Shown here piece after piece: positions 51,086 through 61,815 of a stretch of DNA of 64,000 nt. Below the pieces are notes generated by a model. That model ran no database searches and was not told the DNA's origin. It saw only the letters and a list, made by a program, of their open reading frames with translations. The first letter of the stretch is position 1. Every line of letters starts with the position of its first letter. This DNA is from Bradyrhizobium canariense (GTDB lineage: Bacteria > Pseudomonadota > Alphaproteobacteria > Rhizobiales > Xanthobacteraceae), in the NCBI RefSeq assembly GCF_900105125.1, contig NZ_LT629750.1:4216001-4280000 (forward strand), written 5' to 3'. Made by a program: the position numbers and the translations under genes.

Positions 51086-54000
51086 ATGCATATCCTGCTG
51101 CGGGAACGGCATGGACTTGAGGAAGCCGCGGCCGCCGAGGATCTCGGTCAGGCCCCGGCCGACCTTGTCGTGCTCTCCTTTGCGGACAGCGATCTCGGCG
51201 CTTTTGCGGCGGCGTGGCGCAGCGGGCGAGACACCCTGCCAAGCCTGCGTCTTGCCAATCTGCGCCGCCTGACCCACCCGCTCTCGGTCGATCTCTACAT
51301 TGAGAAGACGCTCTCGGAAGCGAGCGGTATTTTGATTCGCCTGCTCGGCGGGATCGAATATTGGCGCTACGGCGTCGAGCAGGTCAGCGCGCTCGCCGCG
51401 GCAAAAGGAATGGCACTCGCGATCGTTCCGGGCGACGGCCGGCCCGATCCGCGTCTCGACGCCGTCTCGAATCTGCCGCCCTCGACGCTGCGCCGGTTGA
51501 AGACGCTGTGCGACGGCGGTGGAACGGACTCTGCGCGCGCCGCATTGGCGCAACTCGGGCTCGCGGCTGGCCTGCCGGCGGTCCCGCCGGTCGCTCGCGC
51601 CGCGCTGCATCGCCACGGCTTTTATGTTCCAGGCACTGGCGTTATCGAACCCGCCGATCTCGACCTCGCGCCCGATGGCGCGCCGATCGTGCTGGTGGTG
51701 TTCTATCGCGCCATTCTTGCGGCCTCCGACACCGATCCCGTCGACCGCCTGATCGGCGAACTCGCCCGTCGCGGCACCCGGCCGATCGGACTGTTTGCCG
51801 CAAGCCTGAAAGATCCGGAGTGCGACGGCTGGTTGCGGCAATGGATCGCCCGGATAGCGCCCGATGTCATTATCAATGCGACGGCGTTTTCGGCGCGCGG
51901 TGATGGCGGCATCGGCTCACCGCTTGATGTGGTCGACGCGCCCGTGCTGCAGGTGGCGCTGGCGGGCTCAAGCCGCGAGGTGTGGACCGAGTCCGACCGC
52001 GGGCTGTCGCCGCCCGACCTCGCGATCCATGTCGTGCTGCCGGAATTTGACGGCCGTATCTTCGCCGGCGTCGCTTCGTTCAAAAAGGTCGAAGCCACCG
52101 ATCCCGAACTCGGCTATGCCCGGACGGTTCACGCAGGCGACGACGACCGCATCGCCGCCATCGTCGCGCGCGCCGCGGCCCTGATCGCGCTGCGCCGAAC
52201 TGGGCACGCCGACAAGCGCCTCGCCATCGTGCTATCGGCCTATCCGGGGCGCGATGACCAGATGGCGCATGCCGTCGGTCTCGATGCGCCGGAAAGCACC
52301 GTCGAGTTGCTGAATGTTCTGCGCGACCAAGGCTACGCCATCGCCAATACGCCAGCCTGCGGCGCTGCTCTGATCGATCGCCTGAAAACCGAGACGATTC
52401 GCTGGCCCGTTGAAAATTACCGCGCCGCCCTCGCCCGCCTCAACACCGAGCTTGTCGCCGACATCGAGCTGCAATGGGGGGCGCCTGAAAGCGATTCTGC
52501 GATTGACGACGGCTACTTCGTTTTCAAAGCGGTATATTGCGGTCAGGTGTTGGTCGCGCTGCAGCCCGACCGCGGTCAACGCGCGGACCGCGCCGCTGAG
52601 TATCACGATCCCAGGCGCTCGCCGCGGCACAGCTATGTCGCGTTCTATCTTTGGCTCCGTCACGTCGAACAAAGCCACGCCCTGATCCATATGGGCGCCC
52701 ACGGCACGCTGGAGTGGCTGCCCGGAAAATCAGTCGCGTTGTCGTCGTCATGCTGGCCTGACGCGCTGTTAGGCCCGACGCCGGTGATCTATCCGTTCAT
52801 CGTCAACAATCCCGGCGAAGCCGCCGTGGCGAAGCGCCGGCTCGGCGCCGTCACCATCGGACATATCACGCCGCCGATCAGCTCCGGAAAATTGCCGCTC
52901 GGGTTGCACGCGATCGAACGGCTGCTTGACGAATATTCCGTCGCCGAAGGGCTCGATCCGCGCCGGCGCGAGCGGCTGGCACAAGCCATCATCGACACGG
53001 CGCGCGACTCCGGCCTCGATCGCGATAGCGGCCTCACCGACATCATGACGCCGCGCGAGGCCGTGGTGCGGCTCGACAGTTTCGTCTGCGACGTCAAAAA
53101 TACGCTGGTCGCCGATGGACTCCACGTCCTGGGTCGCGTGCCGACGCATTTCGACGCAGACCAGCACGACATACCATACGAAGCCTGTGCGGCAGGCGAA
53201 CGGGCCGCGCTGCTCGCTGCGCTCGACGGCAAGCATGTTGAGCCCGGCCCCGCCGGATCGCCATGGCGCGGACGGCGCGACGTGCTGCCGACCGGGCGCA
53301 ATCTCTTCACCGTCGATAGTCGCGCGGTGCCAAGCCGCACGGCTATCGAACAGGGCAAACGTCTGGTCGATGCGTTGCTGACCCGTCACCTTCAGGACCA
53401 CGGCGACTATCCGCGCAACATCATGCTGAATCTGTGGGGCTCGGCGACCATGCGAACCGCAGGCGAGGAATTCGCCATGGCATTGCAGCTGATGGGCGTC
53501 GCGCCGGTATGGGACGCGACATCCGACCGGGTCACGGGCTTTGACGTGATTACGTTAGCCGTGCTCGGCCGGCCGCGGATCGATGTGACGCTGCGGATTT
53601 CAGGTCTGTTCCGGGATGTGTTTCCAACCTTGCCGGTGCTGTTCGAGCAAGCGGCGGCAGCCTTGGCCGCGCGCGACGAACCCGATGAAGAAAACCCCTA
53701 TCGTGCCGCATCCGGTCCGCGGGTGTTCGGACCCGCGCCAGGCGATTACGGCGTTGGCGTCGTCGAAACCGTGACGGAGTTCACGCCTGCCACGCTCGAG
53801 GAAGCCGGCGAGTCATGGCTTGCCGACAGCGCTTTCGCCTATGGAGGCGGTCACGACGGTATCGCGGCGCGGCCGGCGCTGGAGCAGCGCACCGCCGCCG
53901 CCGATGCGTTTGTCCATACCCAGGACCTGCCCGAGACCGATCTTCTGGCTGCCCCGGATTTTGCCGCCCACGAGGGCGGATTTGCCGCGGCGGCGCGCAA

Positions 54001-54427
54001 GCTGAGCGGTGCAGCACCGACGCTCTATCATGCCGACTCGGCAACACCTGATGCACCACGAATGCGGACGCTTGCCGAAGAGATCGCCCGCGTGGTCCGT
54101 GGCCGTGCCGCCAATCCGCGCTGGCTCGCCGGCCAGATGCGGCACGGGTTCCGCGGCGCGGCCGAGATCGCTGCGACGCTCGACCAGATGGCATTGTTCG
54201 CGCATCTGGCCGGTGCCGTTGAAAGCCATCACTTCGATCTGTATTACGACGCGACGCTCGGCAACGACGAGGTACGGCGCTTCATCGAGCAGGCCAATCC
54301 CGAAGCCGCGGCTGTCATGCGTCTGCGCTTTCAGCAAGTGCTCGACGCCGGCTACTGGACGACCCGGCGCAACAGTGCAATCGACGGGATCGCAAAAGCG
54401 CCTGTGGATGCGGAGGCCGCATCGTGA
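51086..54427 (+). CDS. cobN: Cobaltochelatase large subunit CobN
   Basis: ATP-dependent insertion of Co2+ into hydrogenobyrinic acid a,c-diamide, done with CobS and CobT chelatase subunits. 1113 residues is on the short side for CobN (many are near 1250). Family blocks run along the protein: [95 protein letters not shown] and [18 protein letters not shown]. The C terminus [20 protein letters not shown] is also conserved. The S and T chelatase subunits are not in this window. The stop overlaps the cobH start by 4 bp. Confidence 0.94.
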   Translation: MHILLRERHGLEEAAAAEDLGQAPADLVVLSFADSDLGAFAAAWRSGRDTLPSLRLANLRRLTHPLSVDLYIEKTLSEASGILIRLLGGIEYWRYGVEQVSALAAAKGMALAIVPGDGRPDPRLDAVSNLPPSTLRRLKTLCDGGGTDSARAALAQLGLAAGLPAVPPVARAALHRHGFYVPGTGVIEPADLDLAPDGAPIVLVVFYRAILAASDTDPVDRLIGELARRGTRPIGLFAASLKDPECDGWLRQWIARIAPDVIINATAFSARGDGGIGSPLDVVDAPVLQVALAGSSREVWTESDRGLSPPDLAIHVVLPEFDGRIFAGVASFKKVEATDPELGYARTVHAGDDDRIAAIVARAAALIALRRTGHADKRLAIVLSAYPGRDDQMAHAVGLDAPESTVELLNVLRDQGYAIANTPACGAALIDRLKTETIRWPVENYRAALARLNTELVADIELQWGAPESDSAIDDGYFVFKAVYCGQVLVALQPDRGQRADRAAEYHDPRRSPRHSYVAFYLWLRHVEQSHALIHMGAHGTLEWLPGKSVALSSSCWPDALLGPTPVIYPFIVNNPGEAAVAKRRLGAVTIGHITPPISSGKLPLGLHAIERLLDEYSVAEGLDPRRRERLAQAIIDTARDSGLDRDSGLTDIMTPREAVVRLDSFVCDVKNTLVADGLHVLGRVPTHFDADQHDIPYEACAAGERAALLAALDGKHVEPGPAGSPWRGRRDVLPTGRNLFTVDSRAVPSRTAIEQGKRLVDALLTRHLQDHGDYPRNIMLNLWGSATMRTAGEEFAMALQLMGVAPVWDATSDRVTGFDVITLAVLGRPRIDVTLRISGLFRDVFPTLPVLFEQAAAALAARDEPDEENPYRAASGPRVFGPAPGDYGVGVVETVTEFTPATLEEAGESWLADSAFAYGGGHDGIAARPALEQRTAAADAFVHTQDLPETDLLAAPDFAAHEGGFAAAARKLSGAAPTLYHADSATPDAPRMRTLAEEIARVVRGRAANPRWLAGQMRHGFRGAAEIAATLDQMALFAHLAGAVESHHFDLYYDATLGNDEVRRFIEQANPEAAAVMRLRFQQVLDAGYWTTRRNSAIDGIAKAPVDAEAAS

Positions 54428-55053
54428 GCTACGCCTACGAAACCGACGGCGCCGCGATCTATCGGCGCTCGTTCGCCATCATCCGCGCCGAAGCGCGGCT
54501 CGGCCGTTTTGATGCCGACGACGAGAAGGTCGCGGTGCGGATCATCCACGCCAGCGGCATGGTCGACGTTGCCGACGACATTGTGTTCACATCAGGCTTC
54601 AGCGCGGCTGCGACCGCGGCGCTGCGCGCGGGGGCGCCGATCCTTTGCGATGCCCAGATGGTTGCCCATGGCATTACAAGAGCACGGCTGCCAGCCAATA
54701 ACGCCGTGATCTGCACCCTGTCCGACCCGCGCGTGCCTTCGCTTGCCGCCGCGCACGGTACGACCCGGAGCGCGGCAGCGGTGGAACTGTGGCGACAGCA
54801 GCTTGCGGGAGCGGTCGTGGTGATCGGCAATGCGCCGACCGCACTGTTCCGCCTGCTGGAAATCCTGCAAGAGCCCGATGTAGCTCCGCCCGCCGCCGTG
54901 ATCGGCATGCCGGTGGGCTTCGTCGGCGCCGCGGAATCCAAGGAAGCGCTGCTCGCCTGCGCGTTGGTGCCGAGCGTCATCGTGCGCGGAAGGCGCGGCG
55001 GCAGCGCGATGGCCGCGGCTGCCCTCAATGCGGTCGCGAGCAAAACCGAATGA
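54424..55053 (+). CDS. cobH: Precorrin-8X methylmutase CobH
   Basis: Moves a methyl group from C11 to C12, turning precorrin-8X into hydrogenobyrinic acid. 209 residues. The catalytic histidine is in [15 protein letters not shown] (about residues 40-54). [37 protein letters not shown] and [17 protein letters not shown] are family blocks. The start is GTG in the GTGA overlap with cobN. In many alphaproteobacteria cobG lies between cobN and cobH; here the two genes overlap, so there is no room for it. Confidence 0.94.
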   Translation: MSYAYETDGAAIYRRSFAIIRAEARLGRFDADDEKVAVRIIHASGMVDVADDIVFTSGFSAAATAALRAGAPILCDAQMVAHGITRARLPANNAVICTLSDPRVPSLAAAHGTTRSAAAVELWRQQLAGAVVVIGNAPTALFRLLEILQEPDVAPPAAVIGMPVGFVGAAESKEALLACALVPSVIVRGRRGGSAMAAAALNAVASKTE

Positions 55054-55781
55054 GTTCGCCCGCGACCATCTACGGCATCGGCCTCGGCCCCGGCGATCCG
55101 GAGTTGATGAGCGTCAAGGCGGCGCGGCTGATCGCAAGCGCCAGCGTAATCGCGCATTTTCGAAAGCCGGGACGTCCCGGCAATGCCCGTACCGTGGTCG
55201 ATGGCATGCTGGCGCCCGGCGTGATCGAGGAGGCCCTGGAATATCCCGTCACCACCGAGATCGCGCTTGAAGATCCGGCCTATGGCGATGCGCTGCGAAG
55301 CTTCTACGACAATTGCGTGCGCCGGCTTCTGCGGCATGTCGCCGAAGGGCGCGACGTCGCCGTGCTGTGCGAGGGCGATCCGTTCCTCTACGGCTCGTTC
55401 ATGCATCTGCACAGCCGTATCACCGGCCGCGCGCCTGTCGTCGTGGTACCCGGCATTTCCGGCATGTCCGGCTGCTGGACCGCAAGCGGCGTACCGATCA
55501 CCTTTGGCGATGATGTCCTGACCGTTGTACCGGCGACGCTCGACGAAGCGACGTTGCGAGAGAAACTGCAATCGATCGACGCGCTGGTGGTGATGAAGCT
55601 TGGCCGTAATCTGCCGAAGGTGCGTCGCGCGCTACAAGCCGCAGGCCTGGCCGAGCGGGCGATCTATGTCGAGCGCGGCACCATGGCCGGCGAGAAGGTG
55701 TTGCGGCTCGCCGACAAGGCCGACGACGAGGCGCCTTATTTCTCCATGATTCTCGTCCACGGTCGCGGGCGGCGGCCATGA
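55050..55781 (+). CDS. cobI: Precorrin-2 C20-methyltransferase CobI
   Basis: SAM-dependent methyltransferase forming precorrin-3A. 243 residues. The N-terminal motif [20 protein letters not shown] contains the conserved G-x-G-x-G-D-P-E, and [19 protein letters not shown] is the GDP loop. [20 protein letters not shown] and [17 protein letters not shown] are typical of CobI/CbiL. ATG 55050 lies in the ATGA overlap with the cobH stop. It is part of a strictly overlapping chain cobN-cobH-cobI-cobJ, each pair sharing 4 bp. Confidence 0.95.
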   Translation: MSSPATIYGIGLGPGDPELMSVKAARLIASASVIAHFRKPGRPGNARTVVDGMLAPGVIEEALEYPVTTEIALEDPAYGDALRSFYDNCVRRLLRHVAEGRDVAVLCEGDPFLYGSFMHLHSRITGRAPVVVVPGISGMSGCWTASGVPITFGDDVLTVVPATLDEATLREKLQSIDALVVMKLGRNLPKVRRALQAAGLAERAIYVERGTMAGEKVLRLADKADDEAPYFSMILVHGRGRRP

Positions 55782-56539
55782 TCGGCTGGCTCGCCATCGC
55801 CGGCCTCGGGCCCGGAGCCGCGCAACTGGTGACGCCCGAAGTAACCGAGGCGCTCGCCGAAGCCACCGATGTGGTCGGCTACGAGCCCTATGTGATGCGC
55901 GTGCCGCCACGCGCAGGCTTGACGCGCCACGGCTCGGACAACCGGGAAGAGATTGACCGCGCGAGCCTTGCGCTGCGGCTCGCAGCGCAAGGCAGGCGCG
56001 TCGTCGTGGTCTCATCGGGCGACCCCGGCGTGTTCGCGATGGCGGCGGCGGTGTTCGAGGCGATCGATGCGGGTGATCCTTCATGGCGTGATCTCGACGT
56101 CAGGGTGCTTCCCGGCATTAGCGCGATGTTCGCTGCCGCCGCGCGGGTCGGCGCGCCGCTCGGACATGATTTTTGCGCCATCAACCTGTCGGACAATTTG
56201 AAACCGTGGGAGCTGATCGAACGCAGGCTGCGGCTGGCGGCGCAGGCTGATTTCGTGATCGCGCTCTACAATCCGCTGTCGTCGGCGCGGCCCTGGCAGC
56301 TCGGCCGCGCATTCGAACTGTTGCGCGAAGAATTGCCGGGCAGCGTTCCCTTGGTGTTCGCGAGCGCGATCAGCGACGCCCGAGAGGCGATCGAAACGGT
56401 GACGTTGCGCGATGCGGTGGCGAGCCGCGCCGATATGCGCACGGTGGTGCTGGTCGGCTCGTCGCGAACACGGCTGATCGTTCGCGCCGATGGCAGCCGT
56501 TTTGTCTATACGCCGCGCTCGGCCGGGGTTTCGCCATGA
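55778..56539 (+). CDS. cobJ: Precorrin-3B C17-methyltransferase CobJ
   Basis: SAM-dependent methyltransferase that contracts the ring to precorrin-4, using the product of the precorrin-3B synthase step. 253 residues. Motifs are IAGLGPGAAQLVTPEV at the N terminus, VVVVSSGDPGVFAMAAAVFE (GDP loop), and VLPGISAMFAAAARVGAPLG. FVIALYNPLSSARPWQLGRA is a CobJ-specific block, and VVLVGSSRTRLI lies near the end. The last 34 bp overlap the 3' end of cobK on the opposite strand. Confidence 0.95.
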   Translation: MIGWLAIAGLGPGAAQLVTPEVTEALAEATDVVGYEPYVMRVPPRAGLTRHGSDNREEIDRASLALRLAAQGRRVVVVSSGDPGVFAMAAAVFEAIDAGDPSWRDLDVRVLPGISAMFAAAARVGAPLGHDFCAINLSDNLKPWELIERRLRLAAQADFVIALYNPLSSARPWQLGRAFELLREELPGSVPLVFASAISDAREAIETVTLRDAVASRADMRTVVLVGSSRTRLIVRADGSRFVYTPRSAGVSP

Positions 56540-57288
56540 CCGAGCCAGCGCAAAACCTCGGCGACGGTTTCGACCTTTTCCCGTGCGGCTATCAGCGGAC
56601 GGCGGACCATCACCACCGGCAGCGCGAGGTCGCGCGCGGCCTCGATCTTCGCCGAGGCGGCATCACCCCCGGCGTTCCTGGCCACCACGATTTCGGCGCG
56701 GTAATTCGCCAGCATGGCGCGGTCACCGGCACGGTCGAACGGCCCGCGCGCAACGATCACCTCCGCGCTGGACAGCGGCAGCGGCTGGCGCGGCGGGTCG
56801 ACCAGGCGAACGAGATAAGCGTGCTGCGGATGGGTCGCGAAAGTCTCAAGATGCAGCCGGCCGATGCCGAGAAATACCCGGCGCGGTACGGTACCGAGCG
56901 CTTCCGCCGCCGCCGCGAGATCATCGACCTCGATCCAGCGATCGCCGGGCGTGCGTTGCCAGGGCCTGCGCTCGAGCGCCAGCAGCGGCACGCCGGCCTT
57001 GGCGCAGGCAGCGATCGCGTGCGCGCTGATCTGCGCCGCGAACGGATGGGTGGCATCGATCACCCGCGCGATTGTTTCGGCGCGAAGATAGTCTGCCAGA
57101 CCATCGATGCCGCCGAAGCCGCCGACACGCCAGGCAATCGGCGGCGGCGTCGGATTTTCGGTGCGGCCGGCATAAGACAACACCGCATCGATGCGCGGAT
57201 CATTCGCCAACGCTCCTGCGAGTCGATTGGCGTCGGCGGTACCGCCGAGGATCAGAACGCGCAGTCGTCTGGTCGGGGAGGATGTCAT
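56506..57288 (-). CDS. cobK: Precorrin-6A reductase CobK
   Basis: NADPH-dependent reductase giving precorrin-6B (dihydro-precorrin-6). About 260 residues. The N-terminal LRVLILGGTADANRLA is the family signature, followed by VLSYAGRTENPTPPP, GGFGGIDGLADYLR and VIDATHPFAAQISAHAIAAC (the THPFA motif). The gene lies on the minus strand inside an otherwise rightward operon. Its 3' end overlaps cobJ by 34 bp. Its ATG (57288) overlaps the start codon of cobL (57287) within TCATGA. The upstream extension in the same frame is antisense to cobL and has no homology. It needs its own promoter, which must lie inside cobL. Confidence 0.93.
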   Translation of the reverse strand: MTSSPTRRLRVLILGGTADANRLAGALANDPRIDAVLSYAGRTENPTPPPIAWRVGGFGGIDGLADYLRAETIARVIDATHPFAAQISAHAIAACAKAGVPLLALERRPWQRTPGDRWIEVDDLAAAAEALGTVPRRVFLGIGRLHLETFATHPQHAYLVRLVDPPRQPLPLSSAEVIVARGPFDRAGDRAMLANYRAEIVVARNAGGDAASAKIEAARDLALPVVMVRRPLIAAREKVETVAEVLRWLGHGETPAERGV

Positions 57289-58510
57289 GACCGCGAGCGA
57301 TGACACGCCGGCCCCCTGGCTGTCCATCCTCGGGATCGGCGAAGACGGGCTCGCCGGGCTGTCGGCGGCGGCGCGCGAGCTGCTCGCCGGCGCCGATTTG
57401 GTCGCCGGCGGCCGTCGGCATCTGGCGCTGGTCGCTTCGCTCGGCAAACCGACCTTTGAGTGGGAGACGCCGTTCGCCGCATCGATCCCAAAGCTTCTGG
57501 CGCATCGCGGCAAGCGCGTTGTGGCGCTGTGCTCGGGCAATCCATTCTGGTTCGGTGCGGGCTCCGTGATCGCTGAAGCGCTCCCTCTGGCCGAAACCGT
57601 CGTGGTGCCGGCGCCTTCGAGCTTTGCGTGGGCCGCAGCGCGGCTGGGCTGGCGGCTTGAGGAGACAATCACGCTGGGTCTGCACGCCCGCCCGATCGAA
57701 CTGTTGCGCCCGCATTTGCGAACCGGTGCGCGCTTGATCGTGCTGGCGCGCGACGGCGCTGCGCCGGCACAGATCGCGGCCTATCTGAACGGCATCGGCT
57801 TTGGACCGTCACGCCTCACCTTGCTGGAAGCGCTCGGTGGCCCGCGCGAACGCATTCGCGGCGCGACCGCCGCGGAGTTCGCATTGGGCGACGTCAAATC
57901 CACGGTCGCGGTCGCGATCGAAGCGGTGGCGGAACTGGGCGCGGTCGTCATTCCCCGCGTGGCCGGATTGCCGGACGAATTATTCGGCCATGACGGTCAA
58001 CTGACAAAGCGCGAGATTCGCGCGGTCAGTCTGTCGACGTTGGCGCCGCGCGGCGGCGAGTTGCTGTGGGATGTCGGAGCCGGCTCCGGCGCGATCGGCA
58101 TTGAATGGCTGCTCGCTCACCCGGCCAATCGCGCCATCGGCATCGAGACGCGCGACGACCGGCTCGGCACGGCCCGCGCCAATGCGCGCGCGCTCGGGGT
58201 TCCGCATTACGATCTCAGGCTCGGCACCGCGCCCGACGCGCTCAAGGGGTTGCCGACACCGGAGGCGGTATTTGTCGGCGGCGGCGCAAGCCGCGCGGGC
58301 GTGCTCGACGCGGTATGGCAGGCGTTGCCGCCGGGAGGCCGGCTGGTCGTCAATTCAGTGACGCTGGAAACCGAGGCGATATTGATCGCCTGGCAGGCTC
58401 GCCATGGCGGCGCCTTGCTGCGGCTGGCGATCGAGCGCGCCGGCCCGGTCGGCGGCCTCACCGGCTGGCGGCCTGCGATGCCGGTGGTGCAATGGAGCGT
58501 AACCAAATGA
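57287..58510 (+). CDS. cobL: Precorrin-6Y C5,15-methyltransferase (decarboxylating) CobL
   Basis: Two-domain enzyme that methylates C5 and C15 and decarboxylates the C12 acetate. The N-terminal CbiE-like half has LSILGIGEDGLAGLSAAARE and VVALCSGNPFWFGAG. The C-terminal CbiT-like half (from about residue 230) has LLWDVGAGSGAIGIEWLLA, the SAM-binding motif, then AIGIETRDDR and FVGGGASRAGVLD. 407 residues matches the fused form. The ATG at 57287 has GGGGAGG 5 bases upstream, in fact inside the start region of divergent cobK. Confidence 0.94.
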   Translation: MTASDDTPAPWLSILGIGEDGLAGLSAAARELLAGADLVAGGRRHLALVASLGKPTFEWETPFAASIPKLLAHRGKRVVALCSGNPFWFGAGSVIAEALPLAETVVVPAPSSFAWAAARLGWRLEETITLGLHARPIELLRPHLRTGARLIVLARDGAAPAQIAAYLNGIGFGPSRLTLLEALGGPRERIRGATAAEFALGDVKSTVAVAIEAVAELGAVVIPRVAGLPDELFGHDGQLTKREIRAVSLSTLAPRGGELLWDVGAGSGAIGIEWLLAHPANRAIGIETRDDRLGTARANARALGVPHYDLRLGTAPDALKGLPTPEAVFVGGGASRAGVLDAVWQALPPGGRLVVNSVTLETEAILIAWQARHGGALLRLAIERAGPVGGLTGWRPAMPVVQWSVTK

Positions 58511-58905
58511 GCCAGCTGGTCATCGGCGTGGGTTTTCGCGATGAGGCCAGCGCGCAATCGATTGGCGAAGTGCTGGCCGGTGTTGCCGCACGTTCCGCCA
58601 CATGCGGTGTCGCGACCGTGCTCGCCGTCCTTGAGGAGAAGGCCGCTCACCCCGGCCTGCGCGCTGCAGCGCAAGCCACGCAACTGCGGATCGAAACAGT
58701 TACGGCCGACGCAATGGGCGTGGCCGACGCACGGATTACTACTCGCTCGGAGCAAGTGAAAAAACACCGGGGCGTCGGCAGCGTCTGCGAGGCCACGGCA
58801 CTCGCCGCCGCCGGCGTTGGCGCGCGTCTTCTCGTGACCCGTGTCGTGTCGAGCGATCGCCAGGCCACCGCGGCGGCCGCCATCATCGAGGATAGCGCTT
58901 CATGA
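58507..58905 (+). CDS. cobE: Cobalamin biosynthesis protein CobE (CbiG C-terminal-like)
   Basis: Small protein of 132 residues of the CobE/CbiG-C family. The N terminus [20 protein letters not shown] and the block [20 protein letters not shown] (with [18 protein letters not shown]) are diagnostic. It is essential in the aerobic pathway of Pseudomonas denitrificans, but its exact reaction is not established; CbiG in the anaerobic pathway opens the lactone. The ATGA overlap with cobL and with cobM shows it belongs to the operon. Confidence 0.92.
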   Translation: MSQLVIGVGFRDEASAQSIGEVLAGVAARSATCGVATVLAVLEEKAAHPGLRAAAQATQLRIETVTADAMGVADARITTRSEQVKKHRGVGSVCEATALAAAGVGARLLVTRVVSSDRQATAAAAIIEDSAS

Positions 58906-59681
58906 CCGTTCACTTCATCGGCGCCGGCCCGGGCGCGCCCGATCTGATCACCGTGCGCGGACAGAATCTCGTCGCGCGCTGTCCGGTATGTCTGTTCGCG
59001 GGATCGCTGGTGCCGCGCGAGATCATCGCGCTTTGCCCGCGCGACGCGCGGGTAATCGACACCGCGCCGCTCGACCTTGACGCCATTACCGCTGAATTCG
59101 TCGCAGCCCATCATGCGGGGCTGGAGGTGGCGCGGCTGCACTCCGGCGATCTGTCGGTATGGAGTGCGATGGGCGAGCAGATCCGCAGGCTCGAAGCTCA
59201 TGGCATTCCCTACACGATCACGCCGGGGGTGCCGTCCTTCGCGGCAGCCGCCGCGGCACTCGGACGCGAACTGACGCTGCCCGGGGTGGCGCAGACCGTG
59301 GTGCTGACCCGCACCTCGGGCCGCGCGTCGGCGATGCCGTCAGGCGAGAAACTGGCCGCCTATGCCGCAACTGGTGCGACGCTGGCGATTCATCTGTCTA
59401 TCCACGTACTCGACGAGGTGGCGGCGACGTTGATTCCGCATTACGGAGCCGACGGTGCTGTCGCCGTGGTGGTGCGTGCGAGCTGGCCGGAACAGATCAT
59501 TATTCGCGCCACGCTGTCGACGATCGGCGCCAGGGTGCGCGCCGCGAGTATCGAACGCACCGCACTGATCCTGGTCGGACCGGCGCTCGCTGCGCGCGAT
59601 TTCGCCGACAGCGCGCTTTACGACGCGAACTACGATCGCCGGTTCCGGCCATCCGCGGAGAACGTGCGTGGACGCGAATAG
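58902..59681 (+). CDS. cobM: Precorrin-4 C11-methyltransferase CobM
   Basis: SAM-dependent methyltransferase forming precorrin-5. 259 residues. Motifs are [35 protein letters not shown] (a CobM/CbiF-specific block), [57 protein letters not shown] and [30 protein letters not shown] ends the conserved region. The ATGA overlap with cobE couples translation, and the last 14 bp overlap the cobB start. Confidence 0.95.
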   Translation: MTVHFIGAGPGAPDLITVRGQNLVARCPVCLFAGSLVPREIIALCPRDARVIDTAPLDLDAITAEFVAAHHAGLEVARLHSGDLSVWSAMGEQIRRLEAHGIPYTITPGVPSFAAAAAALGRELTLPGVAQTVVLTRTSGRASAMPSGEKLAAYAATGATLAIHLSIHVLDEVAATLIPHYGADGAVAVVVRASWPEQIIIRATLSTIGARVRAASIERTALILVGPALAARDFADSALYDANYDRRFRPSAENVRGRE

Positions 59682-61005
59682 GACGTCGGGATTGATCGTC
59701 GCTGCACCCGCCAGCGGCAGCGGCAAGACGACGCTGACGCTGGCGCTGCTCGCTGCGCTGCGCCGTCGCGGCCGGGTCGTGCAGCCCTATAAATGCGGAC
59801 CGGATTATATCGACCCCGCGTTTCATGCCGTCGCGGCCGGCAGAGTGTCGTTCAATTTGGATTCCTGGGCGCAGAGGCGCGACCGGTTCGAAGCGCTGCT
59901 GGATGCTGCCGATGGCGCTGATCTCTGCCTCGCCGAAGGCGTCATGGGACTGTTCGACGGGGGCGCCACGCCGGGCGCGTGGGGAAACGGCTCGACGGCC
60001 GATATCGCCGCGGCGACCGGCTGGCCTGTGGTGCTGGTGCTCGACGTCTCAGGTCAGGCGCAATCCGCCGCTGCAGTCGCGCTCGGTTTTGCACGCTATC
60101 GCGACGACGTTACGATCGCCGGCGTGATCCTCAACAAGGTGGCCAGCGAGCGCCACGCCATGTTGGTGCGCGACGGATTTGAACGGAGCGGGATTAAAGT
60201 GTTCGGGGCGATCGGACGAGACGACGCGCTGACAATACCGGAACGCCATCTCGGACTGGTTCAGGCGCAGGAGGATGCTATCCTAGTTGCACGGCTCGCA
60301 ATGCTTGCGGATGTCGCCGAACGCAGTGTCGATCTTGATGCGCTTCAGACAGCGGCCTGTCCGACACGCCGTCAGCAGCGTTTGTTGGATACAACGCGGG
60401 TAGCCCCGCCCGGCCAGCGGATCGCGCTGGCGCGTGACGCCGCGTTCTCATTCGTTTATCCGCATCTGTTGGCCGGCTGGCGTGCGGCAGGCGCCGAGAT
60501 TATCCCGTTCTCCCCGCTCGCCGACGAGACGCCCGATCCTTCCTGTGACGTAGCCTGGCTACCGGGCGGCTATCCGGAGTTGCACGCCGGCAAGCTCGCA
60601 TCGGCATCCCGTTTCGCCGCCGGCATGCGCACCTTCGCACAGACGCGGCCCGTCCATGGCGAATGCGGGGGTTACATGGCGCTTGGCACTGGCCTGATCG
60701 ACGCGGCCGGAACCCATCACGCGATGCTTGGACTACTCGGGCTTGAGACCGATTTTGCGCAGCGTCGCCTGCATTTAGGCTACCGGACCGCGACATTGCT
60801 GGCGCCTATTCCAGGCTGCATTTCGGGATGCACCCTACGCGGCCACGAATTCCATTACGCCCGCATCCTGGCACAACCGGACCAGCCGCTCGCCGATATT
60901 CGCGACGCTTCGGGCAAGCCAACGGCGGAAACGGGCAGCCTGCGGGATCGGGTGACCGGAAGCTTTTTTCACATGGTCGATACGGCAGAGGGACAACTGT
61001 CTTGA
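59668..61005 (+). CDS. cobB: Cobyrinic/hydrogenobyrinic acid a,c-diamide synthase CobB
   Basis: Glutamine-dependent amidase that adds amides at the a and c acetates. 445 residues. The N-terminal ATP-binding domain has [37 protein letters not shown] and [14 protein letters not shown]. The C-terminal GATase domain holds the nucleophile in [14 protein letters not shown] and the partner histidine near HEFHYARIL. The start is GTG 59668 with GGAG 7 bases upstream, inside the end of cobM. The stop overlaps the TTG of cobA. Confidence 0.94.
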   Translation: MDANRTSGLIVAAPASGSGKTTLTLALLAALRRRGRVVQPYKCGPDYIDPAFHAVAAGRVSFNLDSWAQRRDRFEALLDAADGADLCLAEGVMGLFDGGATPGAWGNGSTADIAAATGWPVVLVLDVSGQAQSAAAVALGFARYRDDVTIAGVILNKVASERHAMLVRDGFERSGIKVFGAIGRDDALTIPERHLGLVQAQEDAILVARLAMLADVAERSVDLDALQTAACPTRRQQRLLDTTRVAPPGQRIALARDAAFSFVYPHLLAGWRAAGAEIIPFSPLADETPDPSCDVAWLPGGYPELHAGKLASASRFAAGMRTFAQTRPVHGECGGYMALGTGLIDAAGTHHAMLGLLGLETDFAQRRLHLGYRTATLLAPIPGCISGCTLRGHEFHYARILAQPDQPLADIRDASGKPTAETGSLRDRVTGSFFHMVDTAEGQLS

Positions 61006-61781
61006 CGGTAACCGCGCCAGACTCGATGCCACGGGGCAGCATCGCATTGATCGGCGGCGGACCAGGCGACGTCGATTTACTCACGCTGCGCGCGGTAGAG
61101 CGGCTGCGGGCCGCCGATGTTGTCCTCTACGATGACCTTGCAGGCGACGAGATTCTGTCATTTGTCCGCCCGGACGCCGAGCTCATTGCCGTCGGCAAAC
61201 GAGCTGGCCGCCCCTCGCCGCGTCAGGACGAAGTAAGCCGGCTGATGATCGACCATGCGCTGCTCGGCAAGCGCGTGGTCAGGGTCAAGTCCGGTGATCC
61301 CTCGATCTTCGCTCGCACCGATGAAGAAATCTCCGCTGCACGTCGCGCCGGTGTACCGATTGAAATCGTCCCTGGGATCACCACGGCGACCGCAGCCGCA
61401 GCCTATCTCTGTACTTCGCTCACCAAGCGACTGGTAGCGCGCCGGGTTCAGATGGTTACCGGCCACGACGTCGATGGCCGACTGCCAACAGATCTGGATC
61501 TCGCAGCGCTTGCCGATCCCGGCGCCACGACTTGTGTCTTCATGGGCAAAGCCACCTTCGCCGAACTGGCCGAAAAGCTGATTGCCCGCGGGTTATCCGG
61601 CGAGACCCCGACGGTGGTGGTCGAAAGCCTCGGCTCCCCGTCCACCCAGGTCATGGCGGGATCCCTGACCGAAATCGCGACGCGGCTCGCCGCAGCGAAA
61701 CCGGTCGGGCCATGCTTGATCCTCTACGGCGCCGCGCTCGCCGGCACGGAGCTACGTACCCCAAGCGGAGCTGGAGAGTGA
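61002..61781 (+). CDS. cobA: Uroporphyrinogen-III C-methyltransferase CobA (SUMT)
   Basis: First dedicated step of the branch: methylates uroporphyrinogen III at C2 and C7, giving precorrin-2. 259 residues. IALIGGGPGDVDLLTLRAVE, VVLYDDLAGDEIL and GKRAGRPSPRQDEVSRLMID are the SUMT blocks. VVRVKSGDPSIFARTDEEI is the GDP loop, followed by VPGITTATAAAAYL. It uses a TTG start at 61002 in the TTGA overlap with cobB; an ATG at 61026 is the alternative. It is the single-domain form, without the CysG siroheme-synthase part. Confidence 0.93.
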   Translation: MTVTAPDSMPRGSIALIGGGPGDVDLLTLRAVERLRAADVVLYDDLAGDEILSFVRPDAELIAVGKRAGRPSPRQDEVSRLMIDHALLGKRVVRVKSGDPSIFARTDEEISAARRAGVPIEIVPGITTATAAAAYLCTSLTKRLVARRVQMVTGHDVDGRLPTDLDLAALADPGATTCVFMGKATFAELAEKLIARGLSGETPTVVVESLGSPSTQVMAGSLTEIATRLAAAKPVGPCLILYGAALAGTELRTPSGAGE

Positions 61782-61815
61782 AGCAGCCAAAGGCTTAGCA
61801 ACCAAGGCTTCGGTT

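Noticed and set aside
54420..54430. A cobG gene between cobN and cobH
   Set aside because: The two genes overlap by 4 bp, so there is no space; no cobG-like frame was found elsewhere in the window.
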